From Candidatus Gastranaerophilales bacterium (GTDB lineage Bacteria; Cyanobacteriota; Vampirovibrionia; Gastranaerophilales; Gastranaerophilaceae), in assembly GCA_944323655.1 (NCBI GenBank), contig CALUTL010000004.1:1-64000 (forward strand): a stretch of DNA of 64,000 bases. The letters are read 5' to 3'. Both the position numbers and the translations under genes were made by a program. Positions 18,817 to 26,904 of the stretch are shown in pieces; the first letter of the stretch is position 1, and each line of letters opens with the position of its first letter. The notes beneath the pieces are model-generated. The model was given only the letters and a program-made list of their open reading frames with translations. It made no database searches and was not told the origin of the DNA.

Positions 18817-18865
18817 CCAGTTCAGGAATATTTGGCAGGCAGTTTGGGAATTTTGGGACAGATAA
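18817..18865 (+). repeat. Copy A of a dispersed inverted repeat
   Basis: CAGTTCAGGAAT and TTTTGGGACAG match the minus strand of 21514-21535, with an extra 22 bases between GAAT motifs. The two copies flank the minus-strand gene block 19267-21323. Confidence 0.5.
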
Positions 18866-18979
18866 ATTTAGCAACTTAAATTAATGTTATAAAATTTTAA
18901 ATTACTGTTATAACAAATTTATTTTTTACAGGTTTTATTATTATATACAGTTATATGTATACTATGAATATAATAGCAA

Positions 18980-19004
18980 GTAGGGTGCGTCGTTTGACGC
19001 ACCC
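18980..19004. repeat. GTAGGGTGCGTC...GACGCACCC palindrome
   Basis: GGGTGCGTC and GACGCACCC are perfect inverted arms around CGTTT-type loop bases. It resembles widely dispersed bacterial palindromes of the GTAGGGTG type. Confidence 0.8.
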
Positions 19005-19047
19005 ATAAATTTATACCATTAATCTTATTAATTTAAGCAATAAAAAA

Positions 19048-19080
19048 CTCCGTTGACTGTACGACATTGGAACTTTTTGT
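19048..19080 (-). repeat. Copy of the GTTCCAATGTCGTACAG repeat
   Basis: On the minus strand this reads AAAAAGTTCCAATGTCGTAC, then AGTCAACGGAGTTTTTT. It shares about 30 bases with 22641-22673. A weak TTGAAA...TATTAA promoter-like pair lies upstream. It may be part of a small RNA gene, but no good terminator hairpin is visible here. Confidence 0.45.
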
Positions 19081-19266
19081 GCAAGTTTTTTCTGAGAAAA
19101 TTATTAATATGGAAAACATAAAAATTATTTCAATGATAAAATGCTTTGAAAAAATTTCTTAAAATTAATAGAAAGATTACTCAGGAAAATCGTGTGAAAT
19201 TTTATTTTAAAGTTAATAAGTAAACCAGTATAGCAGATTACAATAAAGAATAAATCAGTGTAAATA

Positions 19267-19533
19267 TTAAGAATTCCAAATTTTAAACAAATTAATATAG
19301 CTTGGCAATAATCCACCGCAAGCCATCAGGTATACCATCATCACCATTATAAAAATGCTTAAAATATTTTGTTCATTGTTGTTAGTGTGATAAAAATTAA
19401 ATAATAAAATGACTCCGGTAATATCCAAGATAAGTGCAATTAACAAAGCTATTTTCTGCCATTTTTTGTTAGTTCTAAATTCATCTATTATTTTGGCAAC
19501 AGTCAACTCTGAATATTTATCAAATAAACGCAT
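19267..19533 (-). CDS. Small membrane protein, 88 aa
   Basis: Two hydrophobic segments are seen (about residues 28-46 and 55-75). The start ATG shares its A with the TAA of the upstream gene (TAATG), so translation is likely coupled. Unknown function. Confidence 0.6.
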   Translation of the reverse strand: MRLFDKYSELTVAKIIDEFRTNKKWQKIALLIALILDITGVILLFNFYHTNNNEQNILSIFIMVMMVYLMACGGLLPSYINLFKIWNS

Positions 19534-19973
19534 TATTTATCACGTAAAAATTTATCTTTAATCCACCACCAAACATATAAAATAACATAACTCGTAAAGC
19601 CGGTCAGACAAATTATATTAAACGGAAACCGTTCCGGATAATTAAAGTCAAATATAATAGGGGATATCATTGTAATTAACAAAATTCCGATTTTCCATTT
19701 CCAACTGTGCTTTAGATTATGGATAAACTTTAACAATATAGCTTCTTTGCTATGTTTTTCCATATATCCGTACAATATCGGCAGTGCAACAACCCGAATA
19801 ATAGTAGTTAATAACATCAATAACAAAAGGAAATATAAAATATAATCAGGTGTAGATTCACTTAGTAAAGCAAAAATCGTAAAAAACAAAAGAGTGGCTT
19901 TGTAATCAATTAAAAAATAATTAACCGCCAAAACTATAATTACATCATTCAAATAATATTTTAAAATATTCAT
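19533..19973 (-). CDS. Membrane protein, 146 aa
   Basis: Four hydrophobic stretches span much of the protein (about residues 8-33, 45-70, 92-112, 120-138). No motif was recognised and no good ribosome site precedes the ATG at 19973. It overlaps the next gene by one base; the two small membrane proteins probably form one unit. Confidence 0.6.
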   Translation of the reverse strand: MNILKYYLNDVIIVLAVNYFLIDYKATLLFFTIFALLSESTPDYILYFLLLLMLLTTIIRVVALPILYGYMEKHSKEAILLKFIHNLKHSWKWKIGILLITMISPIIFDFNYPERFPFNIICLTGFTSYVILYVWWWIKDKFLRDK

Positions 19974-19992
19974 AACAGTATTTTATCAAAAA

Positions 19993-20022
19993 ATAAATAG
20001 GGGAACAATGTCCCCTATTTAT
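19993..20022 (-). terminator. Terminator downstream of the 20025-21323 gene pair
   Basis: ATAAATAGGGGA and TCCCCTATTTAT form a 12-bp perfect stem with a 6-base loop; the minus strand continues with ATTTATTTTTTG, a U-rich tail. Confidence 0.85.
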
Positions 20023-20024
20023 AA

Positions 20025-20774
20025 CTATTCCCATTTAAATTTGATAGGGATAAAAGTATAGTAGTTTTTAAGTAGTTTTATTTTTTGTAGTATAAATGCA
20101 GCATCATTTATGATATTTGTTTGTAAATTTTCACGATTAATTGGTAACCAATCAAAGTCATACCAGTCAAATAGTATTCCTTTAAAATACCCGTTTTGAT
20201 CAATTTGTGGTCTTAGTATAGTGCCATGTCCAACAGAGTAATGCAGATTTCTGTCTTGATTTAATTCAATTGGGATTTTGTCAGACAAAAATTTCCCATT
20301 TCTGTATAATGATACAACTTGTTGTTGAAGCTGTGGAGAATTTGACAGATTTTGAGAAGTTGGACTGTCATCCTCAAAAACAATTCCATTCCAGTTGTTG
20401 GGAATATCTACATTTAAATGTTTGCTAACTGCTTTATTAAATTTCTTAGGAATTACCATATATTCAGGAGTTTGTGCATATGTATCTGGAAATGCTAATG
20501 CCATATCCATAAATTTCTTTGCATCCGGGCGTTTTTGGTTCATTGTATCATTTATAAATCTTAACGGATTTACTTTTATGACATCTGGCTGTGTGTAAGA
20601 ATTGAGATATGGAGACGGAAACGGTGCAAAATTCATACTATTTATGTTTGGTTTGTCCTGTGCAGTGTTGTTACGCTCGATTATCGGCTGTGAATTTACA
20701 GGATTATTTGTAGCAATATTTCTAATTATATTATTTTGCAGGTTCATATAATTATCCAGTTCTTTTACAACCAT
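20025..20774 (-). CDS. C-terminal part of a stop-interrupted protein, 249 aa as an independent ORF
   Basis: The frame is the same as that of 20799-21323: reading through one TAG at 20799-20801, eight further codons (ATQNKDYK) lead into the ATG at 20774. No ribosome site precedes this ATG. The C-terminal third (LHYSVGHGTILRP, FKGILFDWYDFDWLP) looks like a folded domain I do not recognise; a toxin-like role is possible but unproven. A strong terminator follows. Confidence 0.6.
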   Translation of the reverse strand: MVVKELDNYMNLQNNIIRNIATNNPVNSQPIIERNNTAQDKPNINSMNFAPFPSPYLNSYTQPDVIKVNPLRFINDTMNQKRPDAKKFMDMALAFPDTYAQTPEYMVIPKKFNKAVSKHLNVDIPNNWNGIVFEDDSPTSQNLSNSPQLQQQVVSLYRNGKFLSDKIPIELNQDRNLHYSVGHGTILRPQIDQNGYFKGILFDWYDFDWLPINRENLQTNIINDAAFILQKIKLLKNYYTFIPIKFKWE

Positions 20775-20798
20775 TTTGTAATCTTTATTTTGTGTTGC

Positions 20799-21323
20799 CT
20801 ATTTTATTTTGTTTATTACCTCCGCATTCTTTTTGTATATCTCATTTTCATTTACAAATGATTTGTATAAAGCGGCATATTCATCTTGGTTTTTAGTAGA
20901 TGTTAATTTCTTTAAGCTATTTTCTAAATTTTGTTTCATAATTTTTTGATTGTCTGTAAGAGAATTAACTGCATTATTCAAATGAGGCATTAAATTATTA
21001 ACCGTATTTATATCTGACAAATGAGCAGCTTGATATATTTGAAAAGCAATTGGTATAGCAGGGAGTGCTACGTTTGCTGCGGTATTTATAACTTGTCTTA
21101 TTATTGGACCAATATTATCTAAGTTAAAACTATTATGGAGATTTTTTGTTTGATTAAGGTCAACATCCATACTAACTCCGCCTGTCAGTATAGGTGTAGA
21201 ACCGGACGTTTGATTGTCTGTTGACTGAGCAACAGTAAAATTGTTAGAATCTATAGTTCTGTAATGTTCTTTAACGTGTGCACCGTCTTTTTTTGTGTAC
21301 GCATTTACATGAATTTCTTTCAT
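20799..21323 (-). CDS. N-terminal part of a stop-interrupted protein, 174 aa
   Basis: The N-terminus has HVNAYTKKDGAHVKEHYRT, a motif of the VxxYTRxDGTxVxxHxR type seen in many bacterial and phage proteins. A hydrophobic Ala-rich segment follows (about residues 75-105), then a helical coiled-coil-like region to the TAG. AAAGGA precedes the ATG. With the downstream ORF in the same frame, the intact gene would encode about 432 aa. Confidence 0.7.
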   Translation of the reverse strand: MKEIHVNAYTKKDGAHVKEHYRTIDSNNFTVAQSTDNQTSGSTPILTGGVSMDVDLNQTKNLHNSFNLDNIGPIIRQVINTAANVALPAIPIAFQIYQAAHLSDINTVNNLMPHLNNAVNSLTDNQKIMKQNLENSLKKLTSTKNQDEYAALYKSFVNENEIYKKNAEVINKIK

Positions 21324-21703
21324 TTGTTCTGTCCTTTCGTTTTAAGATAACAAGCATACTTAAATAACCCTTATTCATTAGAACAAGAGTATGTAAGTAT
21401 TAGGAGTAAAATAAAATGAGCGGTGCAGTAACTTAATTAGAACATATGATTGTAAAAATCGTCAAGTAACAATTTACGTATATATTTTTACAAAACTTTT
21501 GTAAAATTTTTATCCTGTCCCAAAATTCCTGAACTGTGTCTAAATCCCCGCCATTTAAGGTTTTGAGACACTGTCTTGTTTTAGACATTGACGGACAGTA
21601 ATCGGACTTTTTTGCTGTAAAAAATCACATGATTTGATCTATTGGCGCAAATGGTTTAATTTTTGATATATATCAGAAATAATAATTATTCTAAAAATGA
21701 TTT
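21324..21703. other. Gene-free stretch
   Basis: It contains the second half of the inverted repeat (21514-21535) and a short ACTGTC/GACAGT inverted pair near 21575-21597. I see no gene. Confidence 0.5.
21514..21535 (-). repeat. Copy B of a dispersed inverted repeat
   Basis: The minus strand reads CAGTTCAGGAATTTTGGGAC followed by AGGATA, matching the plus strand at 18817-18865 except for an internal 22-base difference. Confidence 0.5.
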
Positions 21704-22387
21704 TTAATTATAATAAAGTATATCTTCTAGTTTATTCATTTTTTTTATAAGTTCTCTTGTCACATTTGTAGGATTACTAGGAAGATCTCCTAATCTGTAT
21801 GATGACTTAAATGAATTATAGTATGTTTTAGTGTAAATTTTATCAAAATCATATTGGTCAATAAAATCTTGAATTTCAGGAATTTTATCTTGTTCTGAAG
21901 GGGGAATATTATTGTTTATATGTTTGTTTGCATCTGCCGCTCTATCAAGTATACATTTTAAGAATTTTTCCATGTATGGTTTGCAGTCATCTCCAAATAT
22001 ATCAGAACCGCCGCCAAATTTTGAAAAGTCGTTTTTAATGTATTCAAATAGCATTTTACCGGATTTATTATCTTCAAGTTTTTGAAATTCATTTATAATT
22101 TCTAAAACGTTATATTTATTAACTTCTTTTAATGCTTCTTGCATAAGCTTTTCATCAGTGCCTAAACCGTCCATTGCATCAAAAAATTTTTGTGCAATTT
22201 CTTTATTCTTTTCTTTATTTATGTAAGCAGAGGAATAGCCTAATGGTCGAGAAATTTGTTTTGTCCCGTCCTTAGATTTTTTAAAGTTGATAGATATATT
22301 ATTGTTGTTTGTTGTTTCATTTTTTGTATCGATTTTAGAGAATGAGATTTCACTAGTTCTATTATTATTTATTTCCGGAGTTTGCAT
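21704..22387 (-). CDS. Annexin-like repeat protein with N-terminal tag, 227 aa
   Basis: Residues about 68-115 read FFDAMDGLGTDEKLMQEAL, then helices to EYIKNDFSKF. GxGTDE near the start of a helix and an acidic residue about 38-40 positions later (E in FEYIKND) is the annexin type II calcium-site arrangement. The N-terminal 45 residues are Asn/Thr-rich and contain ISFSKID, close to the tag motif of other proteins here. A strong AAGGGGA site precedes the ATG. Only one clear annexin-type repeat is visible, while eukaryotic annexins have four. Calcium or lipid binding is an inference. Confidence 0.7.
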   Translation of the reverse strand: MQTPEINNNRTSEISFSKIDTKNETTNNNNISINFKKSKDGTKQISRPLGYSSAYINKEKNKEIAQKFFDAMDGLGTDEKLMQEALKEVNKYNVLEIINEFQKLEDNKSGKMLFEYIKNDFSKFGGGSDIFGDDCKPYMEKFLKCILDRAADANKHINNNIPPSEQDKIPEIQDFIDQYDFDKIYTKTYYNSFKSSYRLGDLPSNPTNVTRELIKKMNKLEDILYYN

Positions 22388-22599
22388 GATTTCCCCTTTA
22401 TTGTTACTTTTTACTACTATCGATTAATTCCTTAAAAAATTTTAGTAAATTCCGACTAAAAAATCAAGATATATTTAAAACACACCCCTATTAGTTCAAA
22501 AAAATCAAATTCCTGCAATGTCTGTTCAATGATACCTGCAATGTCTGTCAAAGCATAGATATCCATTTTGACCATATTTCCTTAGGAAATTAATTTCAA

Positions 22600-22673
22600 A
22601 GCATAAAATAAAGGAGACGCCTTGCGACATCTCCTTTATGGCTCCGCTGTCTGTACGACATTGGAACTTTTTA
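22600..22673 (-). ncRNA. Candidate small RNA, about 70 nt
   Basis: On the minus strand a TTGACA (22702-22707) and TATAAT (22681-22686) are both perfect consensus, 15 bases apart, followed by about 70 bases that end in the stem ATAAAGGAGA / TCTCCTTTAT (22608-22617 with 22630-22639) and a TTTATTTT tail. The internal GTTCCAATGTCGTACAG stretch is repeated near 19048-19080. The short spacer is a weakness. No known family recognised. Confidence 0.45.
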
Positions 22674-22680
22674 TAACAAA

Positions 22681-22707
22681 ATTATACAACAAAATAACTG
22701 ATGTCAA
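22681..22707 (-). promoter_or_regulatory. Consensus promoter for the candidate small RNA
   Basis: TTGACA and TATAAT on the minus strand, both perfect, spacer 15 bases (17 is usual). Confidence 0.5.
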
Positions 22708-22920
22708 TAGTATTTTCATATTTAATCAGATAGAAAAATTAAATGTTGTATCATAGCTAAAAAAAAAATTATATAAATCTATAAATTTTATTATTACAAA
22801 ATTACAATTCAGATTTTTAGGCTTGAAATATAACAATAATGAATATTTCGCAAGTAATCATTTTGTAATAGACTGTAATTTTTATTTAATTTTTGTATAG
22901 CTAAAAACCTTATAAATCAA

Positions 22921-22936
22921 CGGTTTACACGAATCC
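22921..22936 (+). other. GGTTTACA site 1
   Basis: CGGTTTACACGAATCC resembles GGGTTTACAGATTATTCC at 25928 and GGGTTTACAGAATTCC at 30156. All three lie in non-coding parts of the element. Confidence 0.35.
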
Positions 22937-23128
22937 TTTTAATATTAATATAAAAAATATATAAAAGGGTTAAAATATTAAGTTTTAGCTAATTTACAAG
23001 GATTTTGGGAAGTTTTACACCTTCCAGAATAAACGTGGTTAAACTTTTTATTACTCCTAAATATAAATATATATAAATGTTTCAAAAAACTTAATCAGCT
23101 TTAATCTGAAAGGAGCAAATTTAAATAA

Positions 23129-23863
23129 ATGAACTACATACAGCAATTTATATCAAAATTACAAAATTTAGATAAATCAAAGAATATTTCAACTGTCTTT
23201 AATGACTTCACGGCTTTAACATTATGTTCCGTGGCACAGCCCTTTTACAGGAGTACAAATATAGAACAACGGTATAAATACATAATCAGTCAATACACCA
23301 AAGAGCAAGCAGAAGAATTTTCAAAACTGCTTGCTCTTTTAGTTTTAGGGCTTGAAGAAAAACATCAAGACTTTTTAGGTCAGGTGTTTTCTGAATTAAA
23401 CTTAGGTAATTCTAATAAAGGTCAATTTTTTACTCCATATCACGTCAGTAAAATGATGGCTGAAATAAATTTTGTGGATCTAGAAAAAGAAGTTGATACA
23501 AAAGGGTTTATAACACTATCCGAACCTTGTTGCGGAAGTGGCGGTATGATTATTGCTTATGCAGAAACCATGAAAGAAAAAGGATATAATTACCAGCACC
23601 AATTATATGTTGAGGCTGTAGATATTGATGATATTTGCTTTAAAATGACATATATTCAACTTTCATTACTCGGAATTCCTGCAAAAGTAATAAGAGGTGA
23701 TAGTCTTGCCATGAGATATTTTGAAGTTTACTATACACCGTTTTACTTTTTGAGTAATTTTGAATACAAGTTACGGCAGATTATGACACATAAAGAAAAT
23801 ATAATTGAAAATAAAACAAAGATTGAAAAATCAGCACAGTTGACTTTGTTTAATTATTTGTAA
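23129..23863 (+). CDS. N-6 adenine methylase-like protein of mobile elements, 244 aa
   Basis: Type I restriction M-subunit-like fold: LNLGNSNKGQFFTPYHVSKM is the Q-F-F-T-P block and SEPCCGSGGMIIAYAET is motif I for S-adenosylmethionine. The usual catalytic NPPY/F is not present; YYTPFYFLSNF lies where it could be expected, so activity is uncertain. Similar compact methylase-like proteins occur on conjugative elements of gut bacteria. A GGAG lies about 13 bases before the ATG, a long spacing. First plus-strand gene of the element. Confidence 0.8.
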   Translation: MNYIQQFISKLQNLDKSKNISTVFNDFTALTLCSVAQPFYRSTNIEQRYKYIISQYTKEQAEEFSKLLALLVLGLEEKHQDFLGQVFSELNLGNSNKGQFFTPYHVSKMMAEINFVDLEKEVDTKGFITLSEPCCGSGGMIIAYAETMKEKGYNYQHQLYVEAVDIDDICFKMTYIQLSLLGIPAKVIRGDSLAMRYFEVYYTPFYFLSNFEYKLRQIMTHKENIIENKTKIEKSAQLTLFNYL

Positions 23864-23890
23864 AAATAATAAGCTAAAAGGATTTCATTT

Positions 23891-25306
23891 ATGAAAAAGA
23901 GATTTTCAACAAACTATAATAAAGTTTTAAAGTGGTATGTTTTGAATTTTTATGTAACTAAACATAAAACTTTGACCTGTATTTTTAAATCATATCTTCC
24001 ATGGGACAAAACATTTGATTTAGGATGTAAATTTTACTACACCCCGCCAAATATTGACCATACAGGAATTGAAATAGTTCTAGACTTAATCTTTTTCGGG
24101 CTGGATATTGAGTTTTTTGACAGACGTCATATTGAAGATTATAAAAGAATTAAAAATAAAAGATTTGAAGATAACTTTATTTTTGATTGTGCAACTGATT
24201 TTTGCAATCATAAAGCACTGGCAAAACATGGTGATAATTGGTATGAAATCGGCAAAGGTTGTCATTTAACTAAACTCAATCTCAAATATGACAGTATTTA
24301 TAGTTATGAAAATGAACCTTATTTGCATATTGAACAAAATAATAAATACGGAATTATGGACACTGATTACAATGTAATTATTGAGCCTGAATATGATGAA
24401 GAACTCTCAATTTTAAATAACAATACTTTTGTTGTAAAACAACGTGGAAAATACGGTGTAATTGACTGTAATAAAAAGGTTTTGATACCTTTTGAATATT
24501 CTAATTTAACCCCTTGTAACAATAAAGAAAATTTAATTGCAACACTTCAATCTGAAGATAATACTAGAAAATGCGGTGTTATAGATATCAAAGGCAATAT
24601 TATAATTCCATTTGAATATGATTCTCTGACAGAGTATCAAAATAAGAATGGTATATTTATTGCAGGAAAAGGGTATCATACAAAAGGCATAATTAATCTT
24701 AAAAACGAAGTCATAATTCCCTTTGAAAAAAATTGTCACATACATGAATTGAGTGATGAAACTTTTATTCGGGTAAAATGCGGTTTAAATGACGAGTATT
24801 ACATATACGATTTTTCAAATAAAAAAGTATGTAAAACAAAATTTAAGTTTATCAAAAACAACTCATACGGAATTGATTTATTTGAAGCAACAAAGGATTT
24901 TGAAAACTGGGGCTACATTGATAAATACGGCAAAACAAAAATCGGATTTAAATATAAAGAAACCGGGGAATTTGAAAAAGGTTATGCTCAGGTTGCACAG
25001 GATATGAACCGGCATAATTTTGGATTAATTGATAAAAAAGGAAAACTGATTTTACCGTTTGAGTATGATTATGGTTTTGAGCCGGTTGATGACGGTGAAA
25101 TGTTTATTGTTATTAAAAACGGCAAATACGGAATTGTAGATAGAAAAAATAAAATTGTTATTGATTTTCAATATGATTACATTACTCAAACAAATGGTTG
25201 TTATTTAGCAGAACAAAATGGCAAATTCGGCTATTTTCACGAATATTTCGGAACTGTAATTACAAATCCAAACTTAAATACACATCATCAAGATTATCTT
25301 GAGTAA
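23891..25306 (+). CDS. WG-repeat protein, 471 aa
   Basis: From about residue 150 the protein is built of WG beta-repeats (KYGVIDCNKKVLIPFEY, CGVIDIKGNIIIPFEYDSL, WGYIDKYGKTKIGFKY, FGLIDKKGKLILPFEYDY, YGIVDRKNKIVIDFQYDY). The first 100 residues (YLPWDKTFDLGCKFYYTPP, GIEIVLDLIFFGLDIEFFD) form a separate region that looks phage-like. There is no signal peptide. The 3' end overlaps the convergent integrase by 47 bases. Role in the element unknown. Confidence 0.85.
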   Translation: MKKRFSTNYNKVLKWYVLNFYVTKHKTLTCIFKSYLPWDKTFDLGCKFYYTPPNIDHTGIEIVLDLIFFGLDIEFFDRRHIEDYKRIKNKRFEDNFIFDCATDFCNHKALAKHGDNWYEIGKGCHLTKLNLKYDSIYSYENEPYLHIEQNNKYGIMDTDYNVIIEPEYDEELSILNNNTFVVKQRGKYGVIDCNKKVLIPFEYSNLTPCNNKENLIATLQSEDNTRKCGVIDIKGNIIIPFEYDSLTEYQNKNGIFIAGKGYHTKGIINLKNEVIIPFEKNCHIHELSDETFIRVKCGLNDEYYIYDFSNKKVCKTKFKFIKNNSYGIDLFEATKDFENWGYIDKYGKTKIGFKYKETGEFEKGYAQVAQDMNRHNFGLIDKKGKLILPFEYDYGFEPVDDGEMFIVIKNGKYGIVDRKNKIVIDFQYDYITQTNGCYLAEQNGKFGYFHEYFGTVITNPNLNTHHQDYLE

Positions 25307-25823
25307 TTCCGATATAACGTAGTGTTATACTTGGGGATGAATGATTAAAAAGTTTTTGGATTATTTCTATATCATATCCGTTCTTATATGCGTGATAACC
25401 AAAGGTCTTTCTTAGTGTATGCGTGCCTATTTTTTCTTTGATACCGATTGACCTTGCTGCTTCGTTTAAAATCCAGTATGCTCTTTGACGCATTAAAAAG
25501 CCCTTATTCTTTCTTGATATGAATAAAGGCTCATTTTCGTTTATTGTTCTTGTTTGTAAATATTCTTTTATTGCACGTTTGGCATTTTCTGATATCGGGA
25601 AATCTTTAAACTTATTTGTTTTCTTCTCTCTTAATCTTATCCTGTCCTTGACCTTCCCTTTTTCGCTGACATCAGATATTCTAAGTTTCAGTAAATCACT
25701 AATTCTTAATCCAGAATTTATGCCGAGTACAAATAGGCAATAATCTCTCATACTCTGTTGTTTAAGCAGTTTTTTAATAGTTTCAATCTGCTTAATATCT
25801 CTTATTGGTTGTACAAATTCCAT
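25260..25823 (-). CDS. Short tyrosine recombinase, 187 aa
   Basis: All catalytic residues are visible: R40 in GINSGLRISDLL, H135 and R138 in THTLRKTF, H161 in LFNHSS, and the nucleophile Y170 in LRYIGI. At 187 aa it is almost the catalytic domain alone, without the usual N-terminal SAM-like core-binding domain of about 100 aa. A perfect AAAGGAGG site precedes the ATG. It could excise the element, invert a segment or resolve multimers. Confidence 0.92.
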   Translation of the reverse strand: MEFVQPIRDIKQIETIKKLLKQQSMRDYCLFVLGINSGLRISDLLKLRISDVSEKGKVKDRIRLREKKTNKFKDFPISENAKRAIKEYLQTRTINENEPLFISRKNKGFLMRQRAYWILNEAARSIGIKEKIGTHTLRKTFGYHAYKNGYDIEIIQKLFNHSSPSITLRYIGITQDNLDDVYLSLDL

Positions 25824-25907
25824 AAAATTTACCTCCTTTGCTGCTGAAATTCAATAATAATCAATAATACACTTTATATTAATATTATAATTTATGTATT
25901 ATTCAAG

Positions 25908-25935
25908 GTAAACCCTTTTATTTACAAGGGTTTAC
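25908..25935. repeat. Inverted repeat upstream of the tyrosine recombinase
   Basis: GTAAACCCTT (25908-25917) and AAGGGTTTAC (25926-25935) are perfect 10-base arms with an 8-base spacer, between the recombinase and the MerR-like gene. The right arm is part of GGGTTTACAGATTATTCC. Candidate operator or recombination site. Confidence 0.6.
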
Positions 25936-26018
25936 AGATTATTCCAAATATAACAACAATAATATTCTTGAATAAATTTATCAAAGATACACATTATTAT
26001 TGTGTATCATTCAAAAAA

Positions 26019-26378
26019 TTAAAAATTTTTTAGCTTATCATAATTAGGATTTTTTCTGATACGAGCAAATATTTCCCAAATGTCGTCATTAGGGCTGTCT
26101 TTAGCTAATTTGTCAAATTCATTATCCGATATATAGCCCATAACTTTAAGCATTAATTTGAAAGAATAAATATTCATACGGTTTTTAGAAATAATTGTAC
26201 GAACATCTTTTAGCCATTCAATATCTAATTCCGAATATAATCTTTTATCACTTTTCCCCTGCCTTGCAGGAACAACAAGCTTTTCTTCATCATAAGTGCG
26301 TAACCTGTCTGCACTTATTCCTAAAATCTCTGAAACTTGTGTAACATTGTAAAAAGGTTTTTCTTTATCTATTAACAT
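26019..26378 (-). CDS. MerR-like helix-turn-helix regulator, 119 aa
   Basis: Residues 9-75 form a MerR-type winged helix-turn-helix (FYNVTQVSEILGISADRLRT, then RLYSELDIEWLKDVRTII). The C-terminal part is short and lacks metal-binding Cys, so it is more like HspR or excisionase-type regulators. GAGGA precedes the ATG. It lies upstream of the tyrosine recombinase on the same strand and divergent from the plus-strand genes, a usual place for an element's switch. Confidence 0.85.
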   Translation of the reverse strand: MLIDKEKPFYNVTQVSEILGISADRLRTYDEEKLVVPARQGKSDKRLYSELDIEWLKDVRTIISKNRMNIYSFKLMLKVMGYISDNEFDKLAKDSPNDDIWEIFARIRKNPNYDKLKNF

Positions 26379-26667
26379 GACAGTCCTCTTTGCTATGTTA
26401 CAATGTTTATGCTCTTTTATAAATTTGGTAGATTTATATTTTTATTTGCAATATTTATATACTTTATTTTGTTAGGCTAATTATTAACTAATATTAAGCT
26501 ACTTGATTAACTTATTTTATTGTATTTGCAAGTATATCCAATCTTCAAGATAAGCAATTTTATTTGTTTATAAGTTAGGTGTAATATTATTGCTTTTTGA
26601 AATGTTTTTATACTATACTATATCAGTAGATAATAAATTTGCATGCTTATATGCGAAAGGAGAAATT

Positions 26668-26862
26668 ATGGCAATCGCACGAATAGAAGAAAGGAATCAT
26701 CAATACCATGTTATAAATGAGAAAGGCGATGTAACTTTCCGTCTATCAACATGCGGAACTAAAATAGTAGGTTATACATCTTCAAGTTTTTCTTATGAAT
26801 GCAATTACCAAATTCATACTCTTGACGAACATGGCAAATTATTGAATACTCGTGCTTGTTAA
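26668..26862 (+). CDS. Small protein, 64 aa
   Basis: An AAAGGAG site lies 6 bases before the ATG at 26668; a longer frame from a TTG at 26590 lacks such a site. The product looks like a short all-beta protein (HQYHVINEKGDVTFRLS, GYTSSSFSYECNYQIHTL) with two Cys near the end region. Unknown function; first gene of the plus-strand accessory run. Confidence 0.65.
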   Translation: MAIARIEERNHQYHVINEKGDVTFRLSTCGTKIVGYTSSSFSYECNYQIHTLDEHGKLLNTRAC

Positions 26863-26904
26863 TTTTACTAGAAGTATCAACTTTTTATTAATTCTGAAAA
26901 GCTT

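Larger units (their letters stand above)
18786..19266. other. Intergenic region with repeats
   Basis: No protein gene is visible. It holds one half of an inverted repeat (18817-18865), a GTAGGGTGCGTC palindrome (18980-19004) and one copy of a short repeat also found at 22651 (19048-19080). Confidence 0.6.
22388..23128. other. Intergenic region, possible left flank of the integrated element
   Basis: About 740 bases without a protein gene. It includes a short direct repeat CCTGCAATGTCTGT (22512 and 22535), the candidate small RNA at 22600-22673, and CGGTTTACACGAATCC (22921-22936), which resembles sites at 25928 and 30156. No copy of tRNA-Asn sequence was found here. Confidence 0.5.

Noticed and set aside
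20025-21323. Genetic code change with TAG as a sense codon
   Set aside because: rbgA and yidC end in TAG at normal protein lengths, so TAG is a stop for this genome.
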